64,000 bases of DNA, taken from the NCBI RefSeq assembly GCF_000022085.1, contig NC_011892.1:186001-250000 (forward strand). Reading direction: 5' to 3'. Each line of letters opens with the position of its first letter. The first letter of the stretch is position 1. Source of the stretch: Methylobacterium nodulans ORS 2060 (GTDB taxonomy: Bacteria > Pseudomonadota > Alphaproteobacteria > Rhizobiales > Beijerinckiaceae). Under the pieces are notes generated by a model, which saw nothing but the letters and a program-made list of their open reading frames with translations, had not been told where the DNA came from and did no database searches. This document shows, piece after piece, positions 43,830 to 53,398 of this stretch. Both the position numbers and the translations under genes were made by a program.

Positions 43830-45227
43830 ATGGCTACTTATCAGTGCACGCTAGGTGGTGAGCGACATACGTTTGCGGATTTGAAAGCCGTCCTCGCAGC
43901 CGCCTCAGCACTCAAGTCGGGCGACGAACTCGCCGGTATCGCTGCCGCGAATTCGAAAGTGCGCATGGCTGCGCGCTTCGTCCTGGCGGACACTCCGCTC
44001 ATGACATTTCTGGAGGACTTAGTCGTTCCTTATGAGGATGACGAAGTGACCCGGCTCATCATCGATAGCCACGACCGGAACGCTTTCGCACCGGTGGCGT
44101 CACTGACTGTCGGCGGGCTGCGGGACTGGCTCCTTTCCGAGGCCGCTGACGAGACCGCGCTGACTGCCCTGGCGCCCGGTCTTACGCCCGAGATGGTTGC
44201 GGCCGTCTCGAAGCTGATGCGCAATCAGGATCTGATCAGCGTCGCAAGCAAGTGTCGAGTGGTGACCGCGTTTCGCACTACCCTCGGTCTCAGAGGGCGG
44301 CTGGCGACGAGACTGCAGCCGAACCATCCCACAGACGACGCACGCGGCATCGCGGCAAGTGTGCTCGATGGCCTGCTCTACGGCGTTGGCGATGCCGTCA
44401 TCGGCATCAACCCCGCAACGGACAGTGTCTCCAATGCCATCGCTTTGATGGAAATGCTGGATGCTGTGCGTCAGGAGTACCGCATTCCCACCCAGACATG
44501 CGTGCTGACACACGTCACGAATTGTATCGAGATCATGAACCGGGGCGCACCGGTCGATCTCGTGTTCCAGTCGGTCGCCGGTACGGAAGCCGCGAACCGT
44601 GGCTTCGGAGTCGACCTTAACGTTCTGCACGAAGCCTACGACGCTGCACGCGGTCTTAATCGAGGTTCGGTTGGGCAAAATGCGATGTATTTCGAGACTG
44701 GCCAGGGCTCAGCGCTTTCGTCCGGCTCTCATCACGGCGTCGATCAGCAGACCGTCGAAACCCGCGCCTATGCCGTGGCACGGGCCTTCGCGCCGCTGCT
44801 AGTGAACACTGTTGTCGGGTTCATTGGTCCTGAATATTTGTATGATGGCAAACAAATCACCCGTGCAGGACTAGAAGATCATTTCTGTGGCAAGCTGCTT
44901 GGTCTGCCGATGGGCTGTGATGTCTGTTACACCAATCATGCCGAAGCAGATCAAGATGACATGGATGGCCTTATGACGTTGCTGTCGGCCGCCGGATGCA
45001 CGTTTCTCATCGCAATTCCCGGCTCCGATGACATAATGTTAAACTATCAAAGCCTTTCGTTCCATGACGTTCTCTACCTCCGCTCGTTGCTGGGGGTTCG
45101 CGCGGCCCCTGAATTCGAGGCGTGGCTCCAAGAGATGGGTGTAAACGACGGGAGGACCGCCGCCCGCAATCAAACGCAGCTCGAAGCGCGCTTTATGGGG
45201 CGGCTCATCGATGGGCGGGCGGCATGA
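43830..45227 (+). CDS. eutB: Ethanolamine ammonia-lyase, large subunit
   Basis: A 465-residue EutB. It begins YQCTLGGERHTFADLKAVLA, followed by GDELAGIAAANSKVRMAARF and, further on, LQPNHPTDDARGIAASVLDG, GVGDAVIGINPATDSVSNAI, FQSVAGTEAANRGFGVDLNV, and MYFETGQGSALSSGSHHGVD. These are barrel motifs of the adenosylcobalamin-dependent lyase that converts ethanolamine to acetaldehyde and ammonia. Length is normal. The start follows GGATAAG; the stop overlaps the eutC start (ATGA). No microcompartment shell genes are present, so this is the simple soluble version of the pathway. Confidence 0.95.
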   Translation: MATYQCTLGGERHTFADLKAVLAAASALKSGDELAGIAAANSKVRMAARFVLADTPLMTFLEDLVVPYEDDEVTRLIIDSHDRNAFAPVASLTVGGLRDWLLSEAADETALTALAPGLTPEMVAAVSKLMRNQDLISVASKCRVVTAFRTTLGLRGRLATRLQPNHPTDDARGIAASVLDGLLYGVGDAVIGINPATDSVSNAIALMEMLDAVRQEYRIPTQTCVLTHVTNCIEIMNRGAPVDLVFQSVAGTEAANRGFGVDLNVLHEAYDAARGLNRGSVGQNAMYFETGQGSALSSGSHHGVDQQTVETRAYAVARAFAPLLVNTVVGFIGPEYLYDGKQITRAGLEDHFCGKLLGLPMGCDVCYTNHAEADQDDMDGLMTLLSAAGCTFLIAIPGSDDIMLNYQSLSFHDVLYLRSLLGVRAAPEFEAWLQEMGVNDGRTAARNQTQLEARFMGRLIDGRAA

Positions 45228-46027
45228 ACAAGCCAGTCAAAGAGCCTGCTCCGCCTTCCTCGGGGAGATCCATTGCAGATCCATGGGCTGCACTGCGTGG
45301 CGTAACGCCTGCACGCATTGGCCTTGGGCGCAGCGGCAACGCCATCCCCACACGTGGCGTGCTTGATTTTCAGTACGCCCACGCCCTGGCGCGTGATGCC
45401 GTCCACGAACCTCTTGACGTGGCTGCTCTCACGCGGGCGCTGCAGCCGCTGCGGACTATTGCTGTCGCCAGCAATGTGCCCGATCGCGGTACCTACCTGC
45501 GGCGTCCAGACCTTGGCCGAGTGCTTAGCCCCGAGAGCCTCACAGCCTTTGAGGGTCTGAAACCTGCGGACATTGTTTTCGTCGTCGCCGACGGACTGTC
45601 TGCCACGGGCATTCAAGCGCATGCTGCTCCTCTTGTTCATGCCTGTGCCACCGAACTAGCCGACTGGGACATCGGACCGATTGTTCTCGCGGTGCAGGGA
45701 CGCGTCGCACTCGGCGACGATATCGCTGCTCGTCTCGGAGCGCGCCTTTGCGTGATGATCATCGGCGAGCGACCCGGCCTGACAGTGTCAGACAGCATTG
45801 GGATCTATCTCACTTTTGGACCACGTCCCGGCCGGCAGGACTCTGAGCGGAACTGCATCTCCAATATTCATCCCAACGGCGGCCTGTCCTCGACTCAGGC
45901 CGCCTGCAAGCTCGGCTGGCTCGCCCGCGAGGCGCTGCGCCGCCAGTATTCCGGCGTGGCGCTGAAGGACGACATGCCGTCCATCTTAGAAAGCGGCGCC
46001 GGCGCACCTAAACTTTCCTCGTCTTGA
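45224..46027 (+). CDS. eutC: Ethanolamine ammonia-lyase, small subunit
   Basis: A 267-residue EutC. It includes TPARIGLGRSGNAIPTRGVL, DFQYAHALARDAVHEPLDV, YLRRPDLGRVLSPES, VFVVADGLSATGIQAHAAPL, VMIIGERPGLTVSDSIGIYL and RNCISNIHPNGGLSSTQAAC. These cover the cobalamin-binding small-subunit domain. The four-base overlap with eutB couples their translation. Length and all conserved blocks are complete. Confidence 0.95.
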   Translation: MNKPVKEPAPPSSGRSIADPWAALRGVTPARIGLGRSGNAIPTRGVLDFQYAHALARDAVHEPLDVAALTRALQPLRTIAVASNVPDRGTYLRRPDLGRVLSPESLTAFEGLKPADIVFVVADGLSATGIQAHAAPLVHACATELADWDIGPIVLAVQGRVALGDDIAARLGARLCVMIIGERPGLTVSDSIGIYLTFGPRPGRQDSERNCISNIHPNGGLSSTQAACKLGWLAREALRRQYSGVALKDDMPSILESGAGAPKLSSS

Positions 46028-46052
46028 CATGGAAGGCGTTCGGAAATAATCG
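46024..46052 (+). promoter_or_regulatory. Possible promoter of the ethanolamine permease gene
   Basis: A perfect TTGACA (46024-46029) overlaps the eutC stop and is followed after about 15-17 bases by A/T-rich AATAAT/TAATCG. The -35 box is convincing, the -10 is weak. The permease ATG at 46091 has AGGGGGG upstream. Confidence 0.35.
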
Positions 46053-46090
46053 CTCAATGATGATTAACAAATCAGTAGGGGGGTACAAAC

Positions 46091-47464
46091 ATGTCTGGCA
46101 CCGACGTCAAGTTACACAAGGGTCTTAACGCGTTCCATCTTTGGGGAATTGCTGTTGGCTTGGTAATTTCAGGCGAGTATTTCGGCTGGAGCTACGGCTG
46201 GGCCCAGGCTGGCACCCTGGGCTTTCTTGTGACTACTCTGGCAGTGGCGTTGATGTACGTCACCTTTATCTTCAGCTTCACCGAGCTCACGACGGCGATC
46301 CCGCAAGCGGGCGGCCCCTTTGCATATGCCCTGCGTGCGTTTGGCGATGCCGGTGGCGCCGTCGCGGGATTTGCGACACTGGTCGAGTTCGTGTTCGCGC
46401 CACCGGCGATTGCGCTCGCCATTGGCGCCTATCTGAACGTGCAGTATCCAAGCCTTGACCCCAAGCACGCTGCGCTGGGCGCCTATCTTGTCTTCATGGC
46501 GCTCAACATCATTGGAGTGCAAATCGCCGCGACTTTCGAGTTGGTGGTGACGATCCTAGCGGTCGGAGAGCTCCTCATCTTCATGAACGTCGTCGCACCC
46601 GCTTTCAGTGTCTCCAACTTCACCGCTGGTGGTTGGGCCGGGCAGGACACCTTCGGCCCAGCCGCAATCGGCGGGATATTTGCGGCAATTCCCTTTGCGA
46701 TCTGGTTCTTTCTCGCCATCGAAGGTGTCGCTATGGCGGCCGAGGAGGCGAAAGATCCCAAGCGGACGATCCCGGTAGCATATATCACGGGCGTCCTGAC
46801 CCTGACCGCACTTGCGTTCGGCGTCATGCTGTTCGCCGGAGGCGCCGGAGACTGGCGTGTGCTGAGCAACCTCAATGACCCGCTACCACAGGCGATGAAG
46901 CGCGTCGTCGGCGATTCGAGTGGTTGGCTGCATATGCTGGTCTGGCTCGGCCTGTTCGGCCTTGTCGCCTCCTTCCACGGCATCATTATGGGGTATGGAC
47001 GCCAGATCTTCGCTCTTGCCCGGGCTGGCTTTCTACCCCACGTCTTCGCCCGGCTGCATCCGCGCTTCCAGACGCCGCATCTCGCGACCCTAGCCGGCGG
47101 CGCGGTCGGCATCGCAGCGATCTACAGCGATAATCTCGTCAGCATCGCCGGCCAGTCGCTCACCGCCAGCATCGTGACGATGGCGGTCTTCGGCGCCCTG
47201 ACGATGTACATCGTCAGCATGGCCGCACTGTTCCGGCTCCGCCGCACCGAACCGAACCTCGCCCGGCCCTACCGGGCGCCTCTCTATCCTTATGCCCCAG
47301 CCTTCGCACTCATTCTTGCCACAGTCTGTTTCCTCGCCTTGGTGGTTTACAATCCGCTGATCTTCATCTTTTTCTTCATCATCATGGCGCTGGCCGTGGC
47401 TGCGAGTCTAATCGCGCGTCAAAGCGGAGAAGATAAACTCGCCGATGGCAGCGCATCTCTGTGA
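46091..47464 (+). CDS. eat: Ethanolamine permease (APC superfamily)
   Basis: A 457-residue carrier with about twelve hydrophobic segments. It begins LHKGLNAFHLWGIAVGLVIS, GEYFGWSYGWAQAGTLGFLV, followed by FTELTTAIPQAGGPFAYALR; the GEYFGW motif and length match Eat-type ethanolamine transporters of Pseudomonas and actinobacteria. Later blocks include AEEAKDPKRTIPVAYITGVL and GIIMGYGRQIFALARAGFLP. Its place directly after eutBC supports the substrate. Confidence 0.88.
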   Translation: MSGTDVKLHKGLNAFHLWGIAVGLVISGEYFGWSYGWAQAGTLGFLVTTLAVALMYVTFIFSFTELTTAIPQAGGPFAYALRAFGDAGGAVAGFATLVEFVFAPPAIALAIGAYLNVQYPSLDPKHAALGAYLVFMALNIIGVQIAATFELVVTILAVGELLIFMNVVAPAFSVSNFTAGGWAGQDTFGPAAIGGIFAAIPFAIWFFLAIEGVAMAAEEAKDPKRTIPVAYITGVLTLTALAFGVMLFAGGAGDWRVLSNLNDPLPQAMKRVVGDSSGWLHMLVWLGLFGLVASFHGIIMGYGRQIFALARAGFLPHVFARLHPRFQTPHLATLAGGAVGIAAIYSDNLVSIAGQSLTASIVTMAVFGALTMYIVSMAALFRLRRTEPNLARPYRAPLYPYAPAFALILATVCFLALVVYNPLIFIFFFIIMALAVAASLIARQSGEDKLADGSASL

Positions 47465-47571
47465 GTTCCGCTTTATCCGTCGGCAGGACGACGTCCTCGT
47501 CCTGCAAAAGTTCCGGCTGGTCTGAGGCGCGCCACTTCCTTCCCCTTGTTCTATCCTTTAGGAGCAACGAT

Positions 47572-48873
47572 ATGACCAACGCCCCTCGACAAACCTCCGT
47601 GAGACGCCGAGGCTTCCTGGGCGGCCTAATGCTGGCGACGACGGCAGCCGGAGCCGCAATGACGACCGCCCGAGCCACAGGGCAGGCCGATGAAAAGGTC
47701 GGACTTGATCGGGCGAAGTGGGCGCCCCGCAACCATGCTGCCGTGTCGCGGCTGATCGCGGAGCACGGTAACACTTCACCAAACTACAATCCCGGTCGCC
47801 GGCCCTATGCAGTGTTCGACTGGGACAACACCAGCATCATGAATGACTGCCAGGAAGCGCTGTTGATGTATCAGATCAACACGCTGTCCTTCAAGCTCAC
47901 TCCAGCCGAATTCGCTGAGATTATTCGCCAGAACGTCCCGCCAGGAAAATTTTCTGACGATTACAAGAACGCCGCCGGCACGACCGTCGACCTCGATGCG
48001 ATCTGTGCCGACCTCGATGCAGATTACATGTGGTTGCACGGAGCCTACAAGGGGTTGTCCGGATCCCAACCGCTCGCTGACATTGTTAAAACGGCGCATT
48101 TCGAAGATTTTAGAGCCAAGCTGTACTTTCTATACGAGGCAGTCAACGATACTCATGGCGTTGACATCGGCTATCCATGGGTGATATACCTGCTCACTAA
48201 CATGACTGTGCCGGACGTGTCACGTCTCGCCGAAGCTTCCAACGACGCCGCGCTGGGGGCAGCACTAGTGCGGACAAAGTACACCAGCCCGGTCGACCGG
48301 GCCGGCAGAGCCGGTGTCGTGAGCGTCAGCCATTTCCACGGCATCCGGCTGTGCACTGAGGTGGGTGGGCTGATGGATACACTCCAACGCAATGGCATCG
48401 ATGTCTACGTTAGCACCGCATCGTTAGAAGATGTAGTGGCTGTATTTGCAACATTTCCGAAATATGGATACAATATTCAGCGGAGCCATGTTCTCGGATT
48501 ACGTTTAGAGCAAGAAGGAGATGTTTTTAAAAATGCTTATCGCAAAGGATGGCCATTGAATTGGGGGCCAGGAAAGACCGCCGTCATCAAGCGGGAATTG
48601 GTGTCCAAGAAAGGCTATGGTCCGATCCTTGTTGCGGGCGATAGTGATGGAGATTACGACATGTTGCGCGACTTTGCGGATACACGGGTTGGCCTCATTG
48701 TCAACCGGATGAAGAAGGGCAAAATCGGCGAACTGTCCAAGGCTGCCGCTGATACTCTCCATGCGGAGGCACCCCGCTTTCTGCTTCAGGGCCGGCAGGA
48801 AACAACTGGGAATTGGCGACCGCAAGAAAGTAGCATCAAGTACGGCAAGACGGAGCCTCAGTTGCTTGCGTAA
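47572..48873 (+). CDS. Tat-exported HAD-superfamily phosphatase (phosphoethanolamine/phosphocholine type?)
   Basis: A 433-residue protein with a twin-arginine signal (RRRGFLGGLMLATTAAGAAM). HAD motif I is AVFDWDNTSIMND (nucleophile and acid Asp), motif II STASLED, and motif IV GDSDGDYDMLRDF. The large cap between motifs I and II, and the DxDNTS form of motif I, resemble periplasmic phosphorylcholine phosphatases (PchP), which also hydrolyse phosphorylethanolamine. Its position after the ethanolamine permease suggests that it frees ethanolamine outside the cytoplasm (inference). The start follows AGGAG. Confidence 0.6.
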   Translation: MTNAPRQTSVRRRGFLGGLMLATTAAGAAMTTARATGQADEKVGLDRAKWAPRNHAAVSRLIAEHGNTSPNYNPGRRPYAVFDWDNTSIMNDCQEALLMYQINTLSFKLTPAEFAEIIRQNVPPGKFSDDYKNAAGTTVDLDAICADLDADYMWLHGAYKGLSGSQPLADIVKTAHFEDFRAKLYFLYEAVNDTHGVDIGYPWVIYLLTNMTVPDVSRLAEASNDAALGAALVRTKYTSPVDRAGRAGVVSVSHFHGIRLCTEVGGLMDTLQRNGIDVYVSTASLEDVVAVFATFPKYGYNIQRSHVLGLRLEQEGDVFKNAYRKGWPLNWGPGKTAVIKRELVSKKGYGPILVAGDSDGDYDMLRDFADTRVGLIVNRMKKGKIGELSKAAADTLHAEAPRFLLQGRQETTGNWRPQESSIKYGKTEPQLLA

Positions 48874-49098
48874 TTGCTGCAACCGGATTGGCGTGCCAAA
48901 GGTGCGGCGAAATGTTTGACGGACGTTCCCGGGTGTGAGGTCGTCCTGCCGACACCGACGCCGACGCCGACGCTGCGGATCGTGGCACTCTTCGCCTCCA
49001 GTACGGAACTCGTAGGGGGAAGACTGACCAGTCGCACCGTCGGCATCGACGCCTTCACCCGCTACCCGTCCGAGGCCGTCGCCGCATCAACATTGCCC

Positions 49099-50570
49099 TA
49101 GGAGCCCGTCCGAGTAAGTACCTCGACGGCGGCGCTTTGGGATGATTCACTCGGCTCATGGCCAAGGTGTTTCGCTCCTGGGACGTCGATCAGGGCTGGC
49201 TGCTGCCACCCTCGCTGCATGAGTTCGTGCCGCCCGGGCACATGGCGCACTTCGTGCGCGATACGGTGCGCGAGGCGCTCGACCTCTCAGCCATTCTCGA
49301 CACCTACACCGAGGAGCGCGGCTACCCGCCCTACCATCCCGGCATGATGGTGGCCCTGCTCCTCTACGGCTACAGCCGCGGTCTGTACTCGTCGCGTCAG
49401 CTCGCCCGCGCCTGCGAGGAGCGGGTTGACTTCATGGCCGTGACCGGCCTGAACCGGCCCGACTTCCGCACCATCGCTGACTTCCGCAAGCGGCATCTGA
49501 CGGCGCTCTCGGACCTGTTCGTGCAGGTGCTGCGGCTGTGCCGGGCGGCCGGGCTGGTCGGCTTTGCCCACGTGGCGGTGGACGGCACCAAGCTGAAGGC
49601 CAACGCCTCGCGCCACAAGGCGATGAGCTACGGCCGGATGAAGGCGGCCGAGTCGACGCTGGCCGCCGAGGTCGAGGCTTGGCTGGATCAAGCGCGCGAG
49701 GCCGACGCGGCGGAGGATCGGGCTCATGGGACCGACCATCGTGGCGACGAGACACCGGCCTGGATGGCCGACAAGCAGCGGCGGCTGGAGACGATCCGCG
49801 CCGCCAAGGCCGCGTTGGAGGCAGAGGCTGCCGATCCGCCCGATCCGGAGGACGAGGACGGGCCGGGGGCCTCGTCGGGCATGCGCTGGCAAGGTCGGCC
49901 CTTGCGGGGCGAGGACGGCGGTCCGCCCGACCGGGCGCAGCGCAACTTCACCGACCCGGACAGCCGCATCCTGCCCACGCGCGACGGGTTCGTGCAGGGC
50001 TACAACGGCCAGATTGCGGTTGATGCGGCCCATCAGGTGATCGTCGCGCATCGGCTCGTGACGAACCCCGCCGACTCGCGCGCTCTCGTGCCGCTCGTCG
50101 ACGGCGTCTGCACCCATCTCGGGCGCAAGCCGCGGGAGGTCTCCGGAGATGCCGGCTTTGCCACCGAGGCGAACCTGGCCGCGCTGCAGGAGCGACGGAT
50201 CACAGCCTATCTCGCTCCGGGCCGTGCCCGTCACGGCGAGGCGGATGCAGCAGGTCGCCGGAGGCTGACGAAGATGCCCCTGATGAGCGCGATGGCCGTC
50301 CGCCTGAAGCGGGCTGGGCGCCGGAGCCGTTACCGTCTCAGGAAGCAGGTCGTCGAGCCGGTGTTCGGGCAGATCAAGCAGGCCAGAGGCTTCCGACAGT
50401 TCCTGCTACGTGGGCTCGATCAGGTCCGCGGCGAGTGGGCGATGATCTGCACCGCCCATAACCTCCTGAAGCTGGCGCAGGCCGCGCGCTGAGCCTGTGG
50501 CGCAGGAGCCATCCGCCCAGATCTCAACCTTAGTCCCAACGCATCAAACCGTTACTCGGACGGGCTCCTA
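49099..50570 (+). mobile_element. IS1182-family insertion sequence
   Basis: Inverted repeats TAGGAGCCCGTCCGAGTAA (49099-49117) and its exact complement (50552-50570) bracket one intact transposase gene. CTAG occurs at both outer borders (49098-49101 and 50568-50571), so the element is best read as 49102-50567 flanked by a CTAG target duplication. The element looks complete and recent. Confidence 0.88.
49158..50492 (+). CDS. IS1182-family transposase
   Basis: A 444-residue DDE transposase. The N-terminal domain reads FRSWDVDQGWLLPPSLHEFV, PPGHMAHFVRDTVREALDLS and YHPGMMVALLLYGYSRGLYS. The catalytic core has VAVDGTKLKANASRHKAMSY (first Asp), SGDAGFATEANL (second Asp) and the C-terminal KQVVEPVFGQIKQARGFRQF with the Glu. 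The insertion domain with DPPDPEDEDGPG is acidic. All motifs are present and the frame is intact. Confidence 0.93.
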   Translation: MAKVFRSWDVDQGWLLPPSLHEFVPPGHMAHFVRDTVREALDLSAILDTYTEERGYPPYHPGMMVALLLYGYSRGLYSSRQLARACEERVDFMAVTGLNRPDFRTIADFRKRHLTALSDLFVQVLRLCRAAGLVGFAHVAVDGTKLKANASRHKAMSYGRMKAAESTLAAEVEAWLDQAREADAAEDRAHGTDHRGDETPAWMADKQRRLETIRAAKAALEAEAADPPDPEDEDGPGASSGMRWQGRPLRGEDGGPPDRAQRNFTDPDSRILPTRDGFVQGYNGQIAVDAAHQVIVAHRLVTNPADSRALVPLVDGVCTHLGRKPREVSGDAGFATEANLAALQERRITAYLAPGRARHGEADAAGRRRLTKMPLMSAMAVRLKRAGRRSRYRLRKQVVEPVFGQIKQARGFRQFLLRGLDQVRGEWAMICTAHNLLKLAQAAR

Positions 50571-50641
50571 GTCGCTCGCTTCAACCAATTTGAAGGATCT
50601 GGTGCGTCGCTTTTATCGCCACGGTGGCGGCGGAGGGAAGC

Positions 50642-51596
50642 ATGGCTGCGAAGGAGATTTCGGTAAAGCGCTAGGTGGTGCGATGAAGCGCCGATGAGCG
50701 CGAGCAGCTCGAGGCCCTGCTCAGGAAGGGAAAGAGCCCGGCGCAAAGGCTGCTGAAGGCTGGGATCTTGTTGAAGGCCGCTGTCTCGGAAGCCGGTGAA
50801 GGCTGGCGCGACAGCCGGATCATCGAGGCTCTGGAGACCAGCGCTTCGATGGTTTACCGGGTGCGCAAGCAGGTGGTGGAAGAGGGCCTTGCGGCTGTTG
50901 GAGAGCAAGGTCGTGGACCTCGGCATTGTCGATCGCGCCAGCGACTCGACGATCGGGCGGACGCTTAAAACAACGCTCTCAAGCCGCATCGACGGCCATG
51001 CTGGGTTATTCCACCGAAGGCCAACAGCGCGTTCGTAGCGGCGATGGAAGACGTGCTGGCCGTGTACACGCGGCCCCGCGATCCCGATGGAGCCAGGCCG
51101 CCCGGCCCGCTTCGACCATGAGTACGCGCGCAACGGCACCGCCAATCTGTTCATGATGTTTGCCCCACTCGAGGGCTGGCGCCATGTCAAGGTCACCGAT
51201 CGCCATACCGCGGTGGATTATGCCCAGGTCTTGCAAGATCTGGCCGATATCCGCTTCCCTCGTGCCCGGACCATCGGTCTGGTCCAGGACAAGCTCAACA
51301 TCCACAGCAAGGCGTCACTCTACGAGGCCTTTCCCGCTGCCGAGGCCAGGCGCCTGGTCGAACGCTTCGAGTGGCACTACACGCCGAAGCACGGCAGTTG
51401 GCTCGATCGGGCGGCGTCCGAACTCGGCATCCGATCATCCCAGTGCCTCGACCGCCGCATCCCCGACAAGCAAACCCTCATCGACGAAGTCGCCGCCTGG
51501 GACCAGGAGCGAAATGCCAATCACGCCAAGGCCAACTGGCACTTCACAACAGCCATAGCTCGCCTCAAACTCAAGCACCTATACCCTTCAAGCTGA
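50642..51596 (+). pseudogene. IS630-family transposase, decayed, catalytic residues lost
   Basis: The protein can be followed in three frames: MAAKEISVKR, stop, ADEREQLEALLRKGKSPAQR, DSRIIEALETSASMVYRVRK, then after a deletion LRLLESKVVDLGIVDRASDS, PMEPGRPARFDHEYARNGTA, HSKASLYEAFPAAEARRLVE. Compared with intact relatives, two early stops occur, the stretch with the first catalytic Asp (LDETSKQ) is deleted, VQDNLN has become VQDKLN, and the last catalytic glutamate is replaced (WLDRAASELG). It is therefore dead. Confidence 0.8.
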
Positions 51597-51677
51597 CTGA
51601 AGCGGGCGACTAGGACGACGGCAAGCCTATCCGCAAGACCACCCACGCCGACATCCCGCTCGCCATTGACCGTATAA

Positions 51678-51998
51678 ATGACAGCACTGATCGGATATGC
51701 GCGAGTGTCGAAAGCCGATGGCAGCCAGCTTCATGACCTTCAGCGGGACGGGCTGATCAAGACCGGCGTTCTGCCCGAACATATCTATGAGGATGCAGCA
51801 TCCGGCCGCCGCGACAACCGGCCCGGCCTCGATGCTTGCCTGAAAGCGATGCGTGCAGGTGATGCACTCGTCGTGTGGAAGCTGGACCGGCTCGGCCGCG
51901 ATCTGCGCCATCTCGTCAATCTGGTCGATGACTTGACGAAGCGGAACATTGGTCTGAAGGTACTGGCCGGCGAAGGCGCGTCGATCGACACCCCGACG
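51678..51998 (+). pseudogene. Tn3-family serine resolvase (tnpR), 3'-truncated
   Basis: The first 107 residues are intact: IGYARVSKADGSQLHDLQRD with the active-site Ser, YEDAASGRRDNRPGLDACLK, VVWKLDRLGRDLRHLVNLVD, GLKVLAGEGASIDT. At about 51997 resolvase similarity ends and the sequence becomes the truncated 3' end of tnpA on the other strand. The E helix and the DNA-binding domain are lost. Confidence 0.82.
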
Positions 51999-52003
51999 CG
52001 CGA

Positions 52004-53398
52004 TAGGCCATGGCCTCGGCCGTGCGGTCGCGCAGCTCACCCAGGCGGTGGAAGAACACCGCCCGCGCCAGGGCGTGCCGGCTCTCCCCCTTGTTGAGGT
52101 TGGCGTGCGAGCGCCGCCGCAGTTCGATGTCCATCACCCAGTCGGCCATGAAGATCGAGCGCTCGACGCGGCCGATCTCCCGCAGCGCCTTGTTGAGTGC
52201 ATTCTGGCGCGGGAAGGCCGCAATCTTGCGCAAGATCACCGACGGCGGCACCGTGCCGGCGCGGATCGAGGCGGCAAGCCGCAGCACCTCTCCCCAGTTC
52301 TCCTCGACGAGCGCCAGGTCGACCGCACCGCCGATCATGGGCGCGAGCACGCCGTAGTCGGCCCCCTTGTCGATGACGAACAGCTTGCGCTCGCCCAGAT
52401 CCCGGATGCGGGGCGCGAAGCGGTAGCCGAAGAGGTGGAACAGCGCGAAGACGCTCTCGACGGCGCCAGCCGTGTCGGTCGCGTGCTCCCCGATTGCGAC
52501 CGCGCTCTCGTTGTGCAGGAGCCCATCGAGCACGTGGGGCGCCTGGCTCGCCGCGGCCGGGATGACCTTGGAGTAGAACGAGGCGAAGCGGTCCGAGATG
52601 AAGCCGTAGAACACCGCGCCCGGTTCCGAGCCGTGGCGGGCGTTGTAGTCGGCCGCGGCCTCGCCCCGACCACCCGCCGGGAAGAACTGCCCGTCCGACG
52701 AGGACGTGTCGCCCACGCCCCAGATCGCCGACAGGGGCTCGGCGTGCTGAGCATCGACGATCGCGGCCACGCCCGCCGCGTAGGTCTCCGGACGGACGTG
52801 CCGCTCGATCACCAGGTTGAGCTGGTGGATCGTCACGCCGCGCGAGCTCTCGGCCATGCGGTTGAGGCCGAGGTTCGTGGCGTCCGCCAGAATTGCGCCC
52901 ATTAGCGCCGGCTCCTCGGCCGCGGCGGGCTCGCCCGTGCGGAAGTGCGTGAAGCGGTTCGCAAACCCGGTCCAGGCGTTCACCTCCGCGAGCAGGTCCG
53001 TGATGCGCACGCGCGGCATGAGATTGTAGAGCCGCGACGAGAGAGCCTTGGCTTGGTCCTGCTCCTCGCGGCGGACCGGCGACACGGTGAGCCCGTCCGC
53101 GTTGATGGCAGCGTCGGGCAACTCATTCTTGGCAGCAGCGGCGCTCAGAGCGCTCAGTTTCTGTTCGAGGCTCGCAGCGCGCTCGGCCTGCCACGCCGCG
53201 AAGCTGTCCGGCACCCGCGAGCCCGAGCCGGCCCTCGGTGCGCATCACGGCAAAGGTGGGCCGGGGCAGAAGGTAGTCGTCGAAGGTGCGATGGGCGCGG
53301 CTGCCCTCCACCCAGACGTCGCCTGCCCGCAGCCGGTCGCGCAGATGCACCAGGACCGCGACCTCGTAGGCGCGGGCGTCGAAGCCCTCGGGTCCGGC
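52004..53398 (-). pseudogene. Tn3-family transposase (tnpA), truncated and frameshifted
   Basis: Reading from 53398: YEVAVLVHLRDRLRAGDVWV, EGSRAHRTFDDYLLPRPTFA. After a one-base frameshift near 53220 it goes on as PDSFAAWQAERAASLEQKLS and into the DDE domain, with GVGDTSSSDGQFFPAGGRGE, GLLHNESAVAIGEHATDTAG and ALARAVFFHRLGELRDRTAE. Both ends are missing: the 5' side is cut by an ISAs1-type element at 53399, and the 3' side is fused to tnpR at about 52000. Confidence 0.85.

Noticed and set aside
48945..48975. Short CCGACG-type tandem triplets
   Set aside because: Only three to four imperfect units in non-coding DNA; ordinary for GC-rich sequence.
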